The notes: a model not told the origin generated them from the letters alone. 64,000 nt of DNA from Cyathus striatus (GCA_025738555.1 JAOVFP010000009.1:1364001-1428000); one strand, 5' to 3'; shown: positions 19,547-31,390, numbered from the stretch's first letter. Translations and numbers: made by a program.

Positions 19547-19786
19547 CTAGTGCTTTCCCACCACCTGCAGCCTTTGATCAGACTGCACTGACATAAAGAG
19601 AGCCGCCACATGTGGAGTTTGCGGATAACTTGCCGGAAATAGAGATGAGTACAATTTCAGTGCTGATAATCGTAGTAGAGAGGGTACTGATGGTTCTTTT
19701 GCGTTAGATCTCGAGATTGACAAGAAGAGAGACAACATTTCTCCTTCGATGGTATCATAAGCTTCTCCAACTGTACTGGCCGTCAT
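19547..19786 (-). CDS. Hypothetical small ORF, 79 residues
   Basis: MTASTVGEAYDTIEGEMLSL, then a helical stretch LLRLSALKLYSSLFP. The composition is protein-like but the family is unknown. It may be a fragment of a larger decayed gene. Confidence 0.25.
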   Translation of the reverse strand: MTASTVGEAYDTIEGEMLSLFLSISRSNAKEPSVPSLLRLSALKLYSSLFPASYPQTPHVAALFMSVQSDQRLQVVGKH

Positions 19787-20107
19787 ACAGTGATTGATGT
19801 CTCATTGCAAGCGAAAACGATTGTTCTGCTTCTTGTGTAGAGCTTTGACGCCTCTCCGCTGAGCCGGGGATCCTGGGATGATCGGGGCTTCAGGCTAGAC
19901 AAATCGCAGTTCTGCATGAACGGGGTACCATTGGTATATGTCCTCGTTGCCGGCTATTTCGTTCTGATGTTTTCGGACGTTTCAAATAAACACTTTATTC
20001 CTATCGCTACCCTTTTTTGAAGTAGCATAGTTATGGAAATAAACATATCTTTATTCCAGATTGCTATCCATTGAGTGACTACATCGAATGCATTCCTCCA
20101 AGTCCCG

Positions 20108-21973
20108 CTACATTGCCAGCTCCTCCGCTGGCTTCTGCTCCACTAAAGTTTTTACCTTTTTCTGCGGTACCTTCAGTTCCAGATCCGGATCTTCCAATAT
20201 CTCAACAAATATACGCCGTAGCACAATCCGCGACTCTGGTTCGACCGGGTACTTCTTGTAAAACACTGGCGGATGTCCGGTAGTACGCCTTATAAAATTT
20301 AGAAGATACTCCTTCACTTCCTCCGGCGCTATATCATACTTCAAAACCAAGTAGATCCCTTCGAACAAGTTCCCGATATCGCCATCGGGTAACTCGCGTA
20401 GATCTAGTATATGCGTGGATTTCACGATGGCGCTGACAGACTGGTTTAGGAGGAAAGGAGATATCGGTTCTGGCTGTTGTTCCCCTTCAGAGAGCATCAC
20501 GTTCGATTCTGGCAATGCCAGCCCCTTTTCTATCATCCATTGTCGCAGATTAGCAACAGCGGTATCAACAACCGCTGAAAATGCTTGTCTCCGAATCGCA
20601 TCTGCTTTAAGTGCCTTCCGTCTCAGAACATAGGCTTCACACGCCATATGTACGGCAACAGCTGCCTGGTAAAGCATCTGCCGACTGAGTAACTTTTCTA
20701 TCACCTTTCTATGGAACTGTATCTGGATAGGGAGTAGACGGGAATGTGCGAGGTAGATTAGCTGAAGTGCACCTTCGAAACCAAGGGCGTGAGCCTGGGC
20801 CGCAGTAAAGTACTCTTTATGCTGGTCGATGAAGCCAAGGGGTGAATCCGGAAGGGAAGGTAGCTTATCGATGTCGTCGATGCCTACTCTCAAGAGGTTG
20901 CCAATGAGTTCGTCAATTTTTTTCTGGTGAAGTTCAGCAAACTGTTTCGGTGTCTGCGCCCATATGACATCAGCCACGTATGGCACCGCGACCTTCGGCG
21001 CATCGCATCGTATGAGAAAATCCAAGAGTAGACGAGCCGTGAGTTTTCGCTCCGTGGCATCCTTTGAGAACCAAAGAAGAGTCTCCTTTGTCGTTTCTGG
21101 ACTTAAAATCGGACTCGCGAATTCTTCAATAGTTTCGTAGATGGACAATGGAAGTGCTCGGCGCCTAGGGTCCCTCTTGTCCTCAAGACACCTGAAATTT
21201 AACATACGCAATGCAGCACAAACTGCCGAACGTTTTGGGTAAGGAACCCGATGTGCCCCCTTCGATGAGTGCTGGAGTTCATCACCGACAGCGACAGCAA
21301 TCAGTTTCCAGAGTTCTTCATTGCGTCCTGTATCCACCTGCTCCAACCACACCATAGCCTCGAGGTACATCCCCTTTGTCACCATCAGCGTAATGATCTC
21401 CTCCCACATATTGGCAGTCCACTGTGAGGGATGTTCAATAAGAGCCAACGGTGCTGCTCCCATAACTGGCAAGTGGGGACCCTTCAAGAGCTCTCGCCCA
21501 ACCCTCAGCCTAGTGATACTGGTGAGCGTGAGCCATTTGACATTAAGCGCAGCTAACGAGCCGCGAACGACAGCGTAAGTCGTCTTGTAATGTATCCTGG
21601 GAAGTACAGTCCTTTCAGCGGTGGCTTTGGCCGTCTGCCAATGCACTTTTGCTTGGCGGGCCTTTGCAAGTGCAGGATTGAGGGCATCTTCCGCGTCCTT
21701 CCATCGCTCGTGCCTCAGTAGTGAATGTACCTTGGCATGTAGCTCTAGGCGAGAGCCAGGACGCAGATTCTTCCAGGCTGGGACATATTCATATTCGATT
21801 TCGGTTGTTGGTTCGACCGGTGGTTTTTTTCTCTTTGGGATATACATTCTCTTTCCGGGCTTTGCGACATGTTTTTTCTTTGTGGACTTGTGGCGACTGA
21901 AGGTGATTTGTGAAGGTGTAGGATGGGTCCGGCGGATGGTATGATGCGGGAGGGTGGCCAATGAACGGAGCAT
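20108..21973 (-). CDS. Predicted mitochondrial helical-repeat protein
   Basis: An uninterrupted 621-codon frame without introns. The first 60 residues are Arg/Ser/Thr/Lys-rich with almost no acidic residues (MLRSLATLPHHTIRR, then SRHKSTKKKHVAKPGKR), typical of a mitochondrial presequence. The rest is predicted to be mainly alpha-helical. Segments such as RYxAMVWLEQVDTGRNEELWK-type helix pairs suggest a solenoid of the PPR/TPR sort, but no canonical repeat can be counted by eye. Such proteins in fungi often act in mitochondrial RNA processing or translation; this is inference. The frame is clean, with no decay. The start at 21973 is the only Met giving the presequence. An upstream short ORF at 22154-22360 is probably not part of it. 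Confidence 0.65.
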   Translation of the reverse strand: MLRSLATLPHHTIRRTHPTPSQITFSRHKSTKKKHVAKPGKRMYIPKRKKPPVEPTTEIEYEYVPAWKNLRPGSRLELHAKVHSLLRHERWKDAEDALNPALAKARQAKVHWQTAKATAERTVLPRIHYKTTYAVVRGSLAALNVKWLTLTSITRLRVGRELLKGPHLPVMGAAPLALIEHPSQWTANMWEEIITLMVTKGMYLEAMVWLEQVDTGRNEELWKLIAVAVGDELQHSSKGAHRVPYPKRSAVCAALRMLNFRCLEDKRDPRRRALPLSIYETIEEFASPILSPETTKETLLWFSKDATERKLTARLLLDFLIRCDAPKVAVPYVADVIWAQTPKQFAELHQKKIDELIGNLLRVGIDDIDKLPSLPDSPLGFIDQHKEYFTAAQAHALGFEGALQLIYLAHSRLLPIQIQFHRKVIEKLLSRQMLYQAAVAVHMACEAYVLRRKALKADAIRRQAFSAVVDTAVANLRQWMIEKGLALPESNVMLSEGEQQPEPISPFLLNQSVSAIVKSTHILDLRELPDGDIGNLFEGIYLVLKYDIAPEEVKEYLLNFIRRTTGHPPVFYKKYPVEPESRIVLRRIFVEILEDPDLELKVPQKKVKTLVEQKPAEELAM

Positions 21974-22617
21974 CGTAACGAGTGGGATATGTCTAGTACT
22001 TAATAGTATGGCATCGTATAAGCACTTCTGAGAGTCTTTTAAGATGTGTAGTCAAGCGTACCTTTTAGGAACCTCTAGGCTCCCCTTCCTTCACTAGTTA
22101 CAGACTCAACTCTAGCAAGAATCTCGACGACGAAAACAGCGGTTTCGTATGCTTTAGACGAGACCAGGAGCCTGAAATTGGCGACTTGTAAGTAGCATCA
22201 TAGCAAAGCAGGCTATAGTAGACCTTTTCAGCTGCCCATGAGATTCAAGCTGTTCCAAGGTAGCGCAGCAGTCGAGTCGTTCAAACCAAGTCCGAAGTTC
22301 GAACATTCGGTGAATCGGAAAAGTTGACAGCGCCCGTGACGGCCACGTGACGTGTGGCATATATCGTGTGTAACATCATTACATCATCACATTACTCAGG
22401 GACAGTCACATTGCGTAGGCTTGGAGGGAGCGCTAACCCCCGACAGCTGCGTGCACTCAGCTGCCATGTACTTTTTGAAGGCTTCCTTTGCCCAACCTCT
22501 GTCAATCATCAACGTTTAGGCCTTTAAGCTTTAGGTTTGACATCTTCTAATTTAGCTGATCCACGAATATATGAACCATGTTAAAGTTCTTTTTACTCGC
22601 AAGAACACTAAAAGTAA
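21974..22617. other. Intergenic, no gene recognised
   Basis: The gap between the mitochondrial-protein gene and the NACHT gene. A minus-strand ORF at 22154-22360 (68 codons) has no supporting feature. A CACGTGAC motif lies at about 22343-22350 and might be a bHLH site. Confidence 0.4.
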
Positions 22618-25456
22618 CTAAAGTTGTTTCAGATAATAGTCATCGCGGGTACGTCGTGCCTTTTTATATGCCCTCTTCCATGCTTCTATGACATCCCGAG
22701 GTGGATCTAATAAATTCTATCAACTCGTCAGAATTAAAGTTTTGTGAGGTAAACCTGGTAGATAAATACCTGAAGCCAAATTAATAAACTCTCTTCTGGA
22801 TCTCTCCAAAGCCTCTGGCTGAATGCATTGTTATCGTGGAACTCTTGAGCTGCAGATTTAAGACTTTTTAGCAGTGCATCTGTTGCAGCCGGTGAAGCTG
22901 GATTCGACTTTAGGTCAGGTAGACTCGGGATCCAAACATCGACAAAACTGTCGGGGTAAATGACATTGTACCACCTTCCGGTTGACACGACAACTGAATA
23001 CGCTTTTGCGTAGTCGTCCGATGTACAATAAAATGGACCTGAATATTGATGGGTGGATAGAAATTTTGGCATGTAAAAGGAATTTCCCGCAAGTTTTTGC
23101 ATGATACCAGTGTATCGCGACAAAGTTACAGTTGAAACCGTGTTCACCCCACTAGAAATTAAACCCGAGTTTTGTAACAATTCTTGAATATAGCTCTCAA
23201 GTAGCGCAGTGCGATATGGTATGATGCTAGATAATAAAAGGAGCTGCTTGATCAGTGAATCATCATTGTATGATTGAAAGAACATAAGCCACAAGGGAAA
23301 TAAAATCGACGTTTGGAAATAACGCCAAGTACGGAACAGGGATAAGGTCCCGTGGTAGTGATATTCAGCTTGTATCCGTTCGTTCTAAAGCTTGTTAATG
23401 AATTCTTCCAACCATCATGGCTTTTGGGAACTGAACGAGACATACTTTACTAATTATCCTCCATGTATCAGATACAATATAATATTGATCCTCTACAGAT
23501 AGAAAGCCGTTGTTTTGAAGGTTTCGGAAGGCTTGGATCTCATCATATTTCAGTGCCATCCACTTTTCAGTGTTTAAATCGTAAATTTTCAGTGCGTGGT
23601 TGAGATTCAGGTGATTTAGATGGCTCGTCGTCGATCCAATGTAAAATCGGCGTAATGCAAAGTGAAAATCTTCCAAATTTATCGTTCTGCCACTTGTATA
23701 GATATGTATAGCCCACTGAAAACAGGCGTACAACCAGCCAACTGCAGAAAATTTAATAACACACATTATATCTTCGATAGGTTACACGTACCATGCTGTT
23801 CTTCAGTTTCATAGTTTGGGCGACCCAAAAAATTCAAGCAGGAATATGCTACATGTAAATGCGCAGCCTTTATGTCCACATAAAAGGTATTAGACCGTGA
23901 TTTCGAAGTTAAAAAGTCTTGAAATGATTTATGGTAAAATTCTATCTCTAAATGCCGCCTAGTAGAGTCAGACCCCACGTTGAGTGAGATGAGAGAATGA
24001 AGTTGATTTAATGCGAGATATGCCTCCCCCTGTGAGAGTTCCAACAGCTGCTCCACAACAATTAGAAGCCTATTTTGGTTTTGAAGGGTTGAGTGTGTAA
24101 TTTTGTTCGGGATGCTCTCGTAATAATATTCCATTTCTCTTGGGTATCCCGATAATATGCCAACAGTGGCTATATCTTTCACCGCAAGTATATACCCCAG
24201 AACCTTAATGGTTCTATCAGGATATTCCACTCGAGACAAAACCTCATGATAAAGAAGATCAAGATCTGCGAACGGGCTCGAGTTACCACTATTCCGAATT
24301 CCAAGTACAATTTCAAGCTGTGAAACAGGATTATGATCGGGACTGGATATGAACTTCAAAACGGTGGCAGAATATATGAATTGGTTAGAAGATCGTTGGA
24401 CAATTTTCTCGATATTGTCCGGATGCGGCCAGGGCCGAGGAACAGATTTGAAAGCCCTTCTGAACTTTGGATCATTCAGAATACGTGTAAATCCGCTCTG
24501 CAAGACCGTCCGAATATCCTGAGAGACTCCTGGGAGACGATCCAAAGAGATAACTTGCATCGCAAATATAATTTCCTTGGTATTCAATTCTTCTTGCAGA
24601 TGGCGCTCCGGCCTACTTGTAATGAAAATGCCGAGTGGAAAGTTTTCATGGCGCACTGCCTTTGCTAGTAGTTTCAAGATTCCAATTTGCATTATTACGT
24701 CAACACATTCGTCTAATCCGTCAATCACTATGGCTCGGATACGGAGTTGGTTCCTGGATATCTTGAGACACGGCTCGAAAACGAGGCTACGAAACTGAGT
24801 TTCCGGTGGCATGTCGGTAATTCGAGGATTACGATCTACCTCAGCTAGTATATGCTTCCTGAGCTCTTCGTCTACCATTGCCAGCTGGTAGGCTATGGTA
24901 GGGAATAATTTGTCTGCATTATTCCGTTCCGATGCTCCCCTCCGAAAGAAGAAGCTAGCACCTAAAAGCCCCTCAGAAGCAGCTTTTTCGCATACAGACC
25001 GCGCTATACAGGACTTTCCGGCACCGGCAGGTCCGAGTAAGCACATGACGCCGGTTTCTTTTTCAGTAACTTCAATCCAGTTGTGTATATCGCCGAGGAG
25101 CTGTGTTCGTGTTTCTGGAGCACATTTAGGTGCATCGTACTGGTCCTTCGAGTCATGAGAAGCCCCACTGGCAACAAATTGATTAAGGTATTGCAGTCCT
25201 TGAGAAAATAATTAGTTCTTAGCATTGTCCGGCACAGTCAATCGATATGGCCTACACACACCCGATATACCATTTTTTACAATATGAGTAGCTTCATTCG
25301 GTAGTCAGCAAGTGTTGAATTTGCTGGAAGTTACATTAGCAGCTATAAGTTCGCACCTGTAGTTTCATTGAAATACGCTTGGTTTATGGAGAAATTCGAT
25401 GCTTGGTTGAAGTAACTTGACATGCTGATAGTGCGGGTGACGAGCCTTGTTGTCAT
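22618..25456 (-). CDS. NACHT-domain NTPase (fungal NLR-like protein)
   Basis: Five exons by eye: 25456-25357, 25198-23792, 23741-23446, 23384-22770, 22716-22618. All introns are GT..AG of 50-158 nt and phases agree, giving 838 residues. The N-terminus MTTRLVTRTISMSSYFNQAS ends in a short basidiomycete-type lead (FNQASNFSINQAYFNETTG). The NACHT module follows: Walker A GPAGAGKS, Walker B IRAIVIDGLDEC, then ITSRPE, and a winged-helix-like region to about residue 480. The C-terminal 340 residues are helical and show no WD40, ankyrin, TPR or LRR repeats. Such STAND proteins act as signal-responsive switches in fungal self/non-self recognition and cell death; the role here is inferred. No decay was seen in the exons. 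Confidence 0.85.
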
Positions 25457-25984
25457 GCTGTAAGAGCGTCAACTATATATACAATTCCCGGCGTCAATGA
25501 GTGTAGTGTGACTGCTGTGAAAGTGGCGTTAGTGGGGCAACGTGCAATAAGCGCTGGAAGATTTCCATGTCCTGACGGACAGCCTAACAGATACTATTAT
25601 CTTGCTATTATCTATATCGTTGAGAGCCTGAAAAATGTTTCACTTTGTCTGATTGTCGGGACGTTCATGAACGAGCGAAAGTTCCAGGACATGTACAAGT
25701 CTCGAAACAAGGCACGAAGAGTATATCTGACTGCAAGATGTCAAGGGCCCGAGTCGAGGATCCTGACATATTCAGGAGCACAATTTCAATATCCAGTTAG
25801 ACATAATCCCCAATCTCAGTCACTCCTTTGAGGGGGCTAGGAGTCGGTAGTGGAGGAGGCGGTATAGCGTGCAGTAATATAATGTTTATGGGATATGACA
25901 CTGGGTGTATTGGCCAAGTATTGGCAGCAATCTTTAAAGATTTACCATGTCACAAAAGTTTAGTTTGCCAGCCAATGCATTAGG
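25457..25984. other. Upstream region of the NACHT gene, no other gene recognised
   Basis: Includes the promoter side of the NACHT gene. The plus-strand ORF at 25508-25831 has no domain and is probably chance. Confidence 0.4.
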
Positions 25985-26079
25985 AGGCATCGTAAGGGCT
26001 TAAGGCAAAGGCTGGCCTATGAGGCAAATTGTTGAACACATAATTATAGGATGTATTATAAGGTATGGCTGAGAACCTT

Positions 26080-27220
26080 ACAATGCTATGTGGTATGGCG
26101 TGGTCTCAACACCAATTATAAGATCCCTCGCTATATCCTGTAATGTAATATATGCTATCGGCATCCTCTTAATGTATAATTGGGCTGCTCGTTCAGCCTT
26201 GCACGAAAATCTATACCATATAATGGCTTTTGTGTCCTGTACCCTTAATCTCGCTTGTAAGGCAACAACAAATTGGGATAACTAAATTTAGATCTAGGTC
26301 TCATCCTCCCCAGAATCCCGGTCCTCGGATAATCCTCTACCAATTTGAATCTGTCAAAGTCGAATGGATATAATAAAATCTATTATTGGTGAGCTATCGT
26401 GTTTACATATATGTACGATACTTATTACGCAGGTACGTAACAGGAGCGCCCATTTCGATCAGCGCACATCAACGTCGTCAACAGCAAGCTACTCACCTAA
26501 GCCCATCGACAATAACGAAGCTACCCAATGACACCCAAGTTGGTAGATCGTGTGTTGATATAAGAAGAAAGATGTAAGCATATGTAAATGGAGTAAGGGT
26601 GGAATACGTACTAACCTTTAGCTACAGCAGCCACCACCAAATGCCTATGCGCGCACACATCACCTTCAGCGCGTTCTGATGAGGCTATAGCGGAAAACTG
26701 TTTTGCTTTATAGCTTTTGGGCAGTTTCATTGGTAAGCATATACCGGATCTTGCATATTCTCAACACGTCGCCGACCAGTACGCCTAGACCATCTGGAAA
26801 CATCAAGGGCCATTGTGGCTCTGGATTTCAACTTCCAGCCTTTGACCATTGACGCGATCACATGTCTGAATCCTACTGTATCAGACTGGATCCCAGTTTC
26901 ACGAACCTCATGCGAACGGTAATCCAGTGGATTACATCATAGGTACATTCTTGCTCATTGACATACCCGATGGAGGGCTGAAACTACATTGCCTAGTACG
27001 TGCTGCGCCCTTTCCCGCCTTTATTCAGGATTACTCATGCAAGTTTCCAGGTACTAGATTATTGTTCCAGCCCATCTTAAGGCAATATCGTAATGTGAAT
27101 GTTCCTTGCAAGGTCGAGTTTCACTCCGGTCATCCACAGTGAGTATTTCTTTATAAAGTGGCGTTGCTTTCCCTTTATCCCTCAGTAATATACTCACTAT
27201 CTTACTACAGTTATAACTCA
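26080..27220. other. No gene recognised inside the Plavaka-like element
   Basis: Holds short ORFs on both strands but no transposase core motif. The stretch 26880-27135 looks slightly more complex but has no recognised domain. Confidence 0.35.
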
Positions 27221-27224
27221 TGCT

Positions 27225-27950
27225 TTACAAACATAACAACCGAGCTGTTTCTTCGCCACCCGGAAGCAACCCGGATGAAGAACCATCACAGGAGGATGGA
27301 ATGAAGTCTAGCCATTCCTTGCTTGTTGCATCACTAAAGTTTAGTCTTACACACTTCTCAGCGAACTCAAGGTCTTGTACAGTGCGAAATGGATGCCAGG
27401 GCTTTAATTCAGTCCATAAATCATCTGTGTTGCTGAGGGAGGATGAATTGGAGACATCTTCATTATATTTTTCTATAGGCACTTTCACTGACTTCTTTCC
27501 ACTGTAGGGGTGATATTCTATTTCAATGAATTCTTGCACATTATCTGAATTAACTAATCAGCTTCACCAAATGATTATAATGTAAATGTAGAAACCAGCT
27601 GTCCCTTGTTCTGATTCATCTTGTGAATTGGTCATATCAATATCCATTACTTCAAGATTTGCTGAGAATATGAACATGAGACCTCAGCACATAGAGTATA
27701 TCCACTTATAGCTACCAAGGCTGTTTATATCATTTTTACTGGAAACAGATTCATTCCCATGTATGCTAACATCATTAAAACGATCTTCTGTATCCGCTGT
27801 AGCACTAGTATCCACCATGTGGTGGTAATTCCGTGCACATAATGTCAGGTGATTGTGGAAACCTTGCGATTTAAAGTGATGATGACAGTGTGAGCATACA
27901 ATATCATTTGTCAACGCAGCTTTTGAACGTTTGCCGGACTTTCGAGCCAT
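27225..27950 (-). pseudogene. Plavaka-like transposase, N-terminal remnant
   Basis: Three exons by eye: 27950-27716, 27661-27596, 27544-27225, with consistent phase-1 junctions, give 206 residues. A zinc-finger-like start (CSHCHHHFKSQGFHNHLTLC) follows a basic leader MARKSGKRSKAAL. Next come an acidic linker and VQEFIEIEYHPYSGK, then LKPWHPFRTVQDLEFAEKC, a signature position in Plavaka transposase N-termini. Family members are usually several times longer and carry the DDE core, which is missing here. It stops soon after the WHPF motif, so it is a remnant. Confidence 0.55.
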
Positions 27951-28389
27951 TGGTTGTGTGAGGTAGAAAGCAATGAATCGTTCAATCGATAGAGCACAGT
28001 ATGATAAGATCAATGATAACCGAGATCGTCTATATCAAACATGCATAAATCAAAGTGAACAGTGATTGAACAGTGAAGTGCAAGTGTCATTAGCCTTGTG
28101 TAACTTGAGCTGATACTGCAATGGCTTATAGTAATTGTAAAATATTACGGATACATTGTGAGATGTTTCTAAGATTACGTTGACATTAAAAAGTTGCTCT
28201 AAGATTATGAATGCCTTAATATAAATTTAACTTCGTGCAGGTGTCATATAAGGCACTGTATGACAGCCCATATCTTATAATGCCTTGTAGACTAATTATA
28301 AAGTTTTCGCTGGTGCCCTACAATTATCTTACAACTCATTTCCGTGGGACTAAAGGCTTAAGGCCTTACAATGCAAATTCAATTTTCGT

Positions 28390-29989
28390 GACACAATGAA
28401 TTACATGAAACATATGCTGTAGGAACAAAAAGATACAACGCGTTTTTCGAAGACACTAAAAAAGAGTGCCGGTATGTTCTATATAATTAAATGAATCCCT
28501 GTACGACGTTAGATATCATCCGAATAAAGTATCAGAGAGGGAAACTTACTGGTGATAACAAGTTAAAAACAAAATAAGTGATCTACTGAAGAGGTGATAA
28601 GTGCACTGAGTGTACCTAACAAAGATAAATGTGTGAGTACGTCGAGACGTCCGTCCGACGTGGCTGTTCTGAGGTGAGAAGGAGGGAGTTAGAACGATAA
28701 AACGAGAGAGATAGAACTTCAACACCAAGTTCCGGCGTGAAAACGAGATGGCGAGAGCGTATAAATCGATAAATCGACGGTGAGAACGTTAAGACAATGC
28801 GTTAGACTTAGAGTTCGGTTTCGAGACGGTGTAAAAGTTAAATTGCGGAGCTGTAGAAAACACAGCAGTTTTATATACAGAATAAAACAACTAGACCTAA
28901 AATGTGTCAGTTACTTTGGGACACTGGTGAACGACGATCTCGGATTAAAGAATGGAAATAATATAGCGTGACATAGTCGAAACACAACGAATAAATGGGA
29001 AGTAATCCGGGGAGTCCGTTATAAGGAATAGTGTTGAGTTTGTGTAGAGTGTCCGATGTCAAGGTTCCGGCCTTCAGGACTCAGAAGCAACTCAAAAGAC
29101 TTGTTGAATCCGCAGTGGGAAACCGTAAGCGGCACCCGCCAGTCCAGACTCCGACGAGCAACCGACGGGCTCAAGGCTCAAGTAAGTTGCAAGTTGCAAG
29201 CAAGCCAGTCAAGCTGGTGCTTACGACGAACATCCCCAAGCCATATTCCTTACAGCAACAAGACCCCACTATCATGTAACAAGAGTTTGACAACTTTTCA
29301 GTATTTTTCCATTTCGTCCTCGACTACACCGTTTTTAACTGCAAACTTGGCAATTATATACCAAAACTTATCGACTGTACGAATATGTATTTAGGTTGTT
29401 AACTTTTATTTGCATTGTCATAGCGGAGCACTTCCGGAGGGTGTTACTAGAGTTTAATAGCTTTGTCACGCATTGTCACAGTGAGATCTAGGGCTCCGAA
29501 CACCGCCAAAATCGCGCTCCCTGTCACGTTCAGAATGCATGGAAACTTCGTATTCATGCACCCTTGCTGTAGAATCTCAATCGTTCTTTATAAAAGTTTG
29601 GAATATTGTAGGTCATTGTATATACTATTTAAATTTCAAATTTCGAAACGATACACCTGTGGGATCGGAATAGATCTTGTATTTGATGTCGAATATTCAT
29701 TGGATTTTGAGGCCATTCGGTAGTATTTCTAGAATTGAAACCAAGTATCCATCCAGCAGACATATAAATTAAGGCATACATGTGCAGAGATGTATTGAAG
29801 TATCGTGCAAAGTTTCATGGTGATAGCATAACCAGAAAAACTGATAATGTAGATTTATTAAGTTTTCAAACTCTCGGTACGTTATCAAACTCTTGTTACA
29901 TTGATGGTAGTATGTGTTCAGTGTTCTATGTGATGCGCAGTTCCAACAATGCAACGCATGGTAAATCATTTTTGCCCGATACCTAACTA
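28390..29989. other. No gene recognised
   Basis: The open stretch 29031-29394 (Lys/Gln/Ser-rich) has no domain. 28560-28800 is purine-rich. It could hold an old LTR, but no TG..CA pair with TSD was found. Confidence 0.35.
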
Positions 29990-30018
29990 CTTGTGTATGC
30001 TGTTGTCTACTACACGGT

Positions 30019-30822
30019 CTAAACAACAACCTCCCATTCCTTCAAATCCTCAAGAAGTTTCCCCCACCGGCCACCTTGCCAGCCAACGATCTCCCTCCAC
30101 ACCTCGCTCTCCTTGCCCGCAACATTCCGAACGTACATGAAAATACTCGCGATCGCAAAGTCTACAAACATAGGTTTTTCCCCCATTATAAAGCTCCCTT
30201 CCTGACCAGCGCTCTTAAACCACCCCTCAATGCCTGAAAATGCCTCTTTTACTTTCTTCAATCCTTCCTCCTCGTCTTCCTTCGTCAGCATCATCAACTC
30301 GGCCCATGTCTTCCCAGAGAATGTCCTTCGTGAGAGGTACTCTATGCTTCGAGGTGTCAAGATCGTATCGACAGCTCGAAAGAGGCACATGTTGAGCGGG
30401 ACAAATTTTCCAAAGAACGTGTCGATATAAGCTAGACTGAGCACTTCCGTGCCTTTCATCACTACCGCCGGCGTGTCGGGGTACGTAGTATCGAGGTACT
30501 GCGCTATCCGAAGCGAGTCAGCGAGTGCTGTATTGGTGCTCGAATCGTATATCGCTGGGAGAGTATAGAACGGTGATCCATCGTTTTTTGTTGATGTAGG
30601 TGGTATTCCCACTTTTTTTGATGTTTCTTCTATGTCTGGGTATTCGAGATATACGGTTTTGTAGGGTAAGTTTTTGTAGTTGAGGATGTAGCTTGGGGTT
30701 TATGAAAGTCAATACGAGTACGTATAAAGAGGGGATGCCAAGTGTATGTACCGGACTTTCCAGGTTATAGGAGACCAGGCGGTATAAGGCGATGTAGCGT
30801 GAATGTCGTAGAAGGTAATCAT
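30019..30822 (-). CDS. Glutathione S-transferase, fungal (GSTFuA-like), copy 2
   Basis: Exons 30822-30752 and 30691-30019 with a 60-nt intron (GTACAT..AAG) give 247 residues, the same length and intron position as copy 1. It starts MITFYDIHATSPYTAWSPIT. DGSPFYTLPAIYD and LADSLRIAQYLDTTYPD mark the glutathione-binding thioredoxin domain. The C-terminal helical domain has SAGQEGSFIMGEKPMFVDFA, identical in both copies. Substitutions are spread over the protein (for example KVGIPPTSTKND against KLGIQPTSTKKD), without frameshift or stop, so both copies seem to be kept by selection. Its role is presumably conjugation or binding of electrophiles or ligands in the cytosol. Confidence 0.85.
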
Positions 30823-30870
30823 GGTGCTCTACTAGGACTTTTCTCTCATTGGGCCGATAGAGGAGAATTT

Positions 30871-30878
30871 TTTATATA
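30871..30878 (-). promoter_or_regulatory. TATA box of GST copy 2
   Basis: TATATAAA on the minus strand, about 50 nt before the ATG at 30822, matching the spacing in copy 1. Confidence 0.55.
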
Positions 30879-31225
30879 GCCATCAGTTATTATAGAAGTC
30901 AGCCGAATTGAATAAGAGAATGCCACTTTGTAATTCCCGACGTACCGGCATACGTGCATGACAGATCTATGCAGACTTGTTCAGGCCTGAACTATATTAT
31001 AGTGGTCATCAGCTTACAGGATTTCCCGATACGCGATTACGAATGTACGAACGCGTGCTAAATTTACAGTGCATTCCACGTTATAATGGGATATACCACG
31101 GGCTTAAAGTCTCATATTGAACGGGATACGTACTAATATGAACAGTACCTTGGTAAGCTGTAACGGTGCAGCATTAATGACTACTAAAGAAGTCAGCGCA
31201 CTGGGGCCTACCCCATTAACTAGTA

Positions 31226-31390
31226 TTAATATTCAAAATTCTGATCATTAACCCACCCTGGAAGGTTATCTTCCAGCTCCTCTGGCAATCTCTTGCCAGT
31301 AGGTTGAACTCTAGTCCATCGCGCCTCGTGCATGCTTGAGTCATGATTTTCCGTTGAAGAAGATGGGTACGTCGATGCGCCCAGTTTTGA
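31226..31390 (-). CDS. Orphan C-terminal exon upstream of GST copy 2
   Basis: An open frame following an AATAG acceptor-like site (about 31391). It reads KLGASTYPSSSTENHDS, then RWTRVQPTGKRLPEELED, and ends NLPGWVNDQNFEY, stop TAA. A frameshifted copy is at 761-900. The other exons of this gene were not found. Family not recognised. Confidence 0.35.
   Translation of the reverse strand, partial: SKLGASTYPSSSTENHDSSMHEARWTRVQPTGKRLPEELEDNLPGWVNDQNFEY

Larger units (their letters stand above)
25985..28385 (-). mobile_element. Truncated Plavaka-like DNA transposon
   Basis: The inner gene (27225-27950) resembles the N-terminus of Plavaka-family transposases. Around it are moderately similar inverted ends. 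The left end (about 25990-26075) holds CATCGTAAGGGCTTAAGG, then ATTATAAGGTATGGCTG. The right end, read inward, holds CATTGTAAGGCCTTAAG, then ATTATAAGATATGGGCTG. No clear TSD. At about 2.4 kb it is far shorter than an autonomous element and lacks the catalytic region. Confidence 0.45.
29990..31380 (-). repeat. Right arm of the inverted duplication (GST locus)
   Basis: Reverse-complement counterpart of about 770-2125. It carries the second GST gene, its TATA box, spacer blocks and the intact orphan C-terminal exon. Confidence 0.75.

Noticed and set aside
25508..25831. Plus-strand ORF of 107 codons upstream of the NACHT gene
   Set aside because: No domain, overlaps the probable promoter of the NACHT gene, and has no neighbours in the same orientation.
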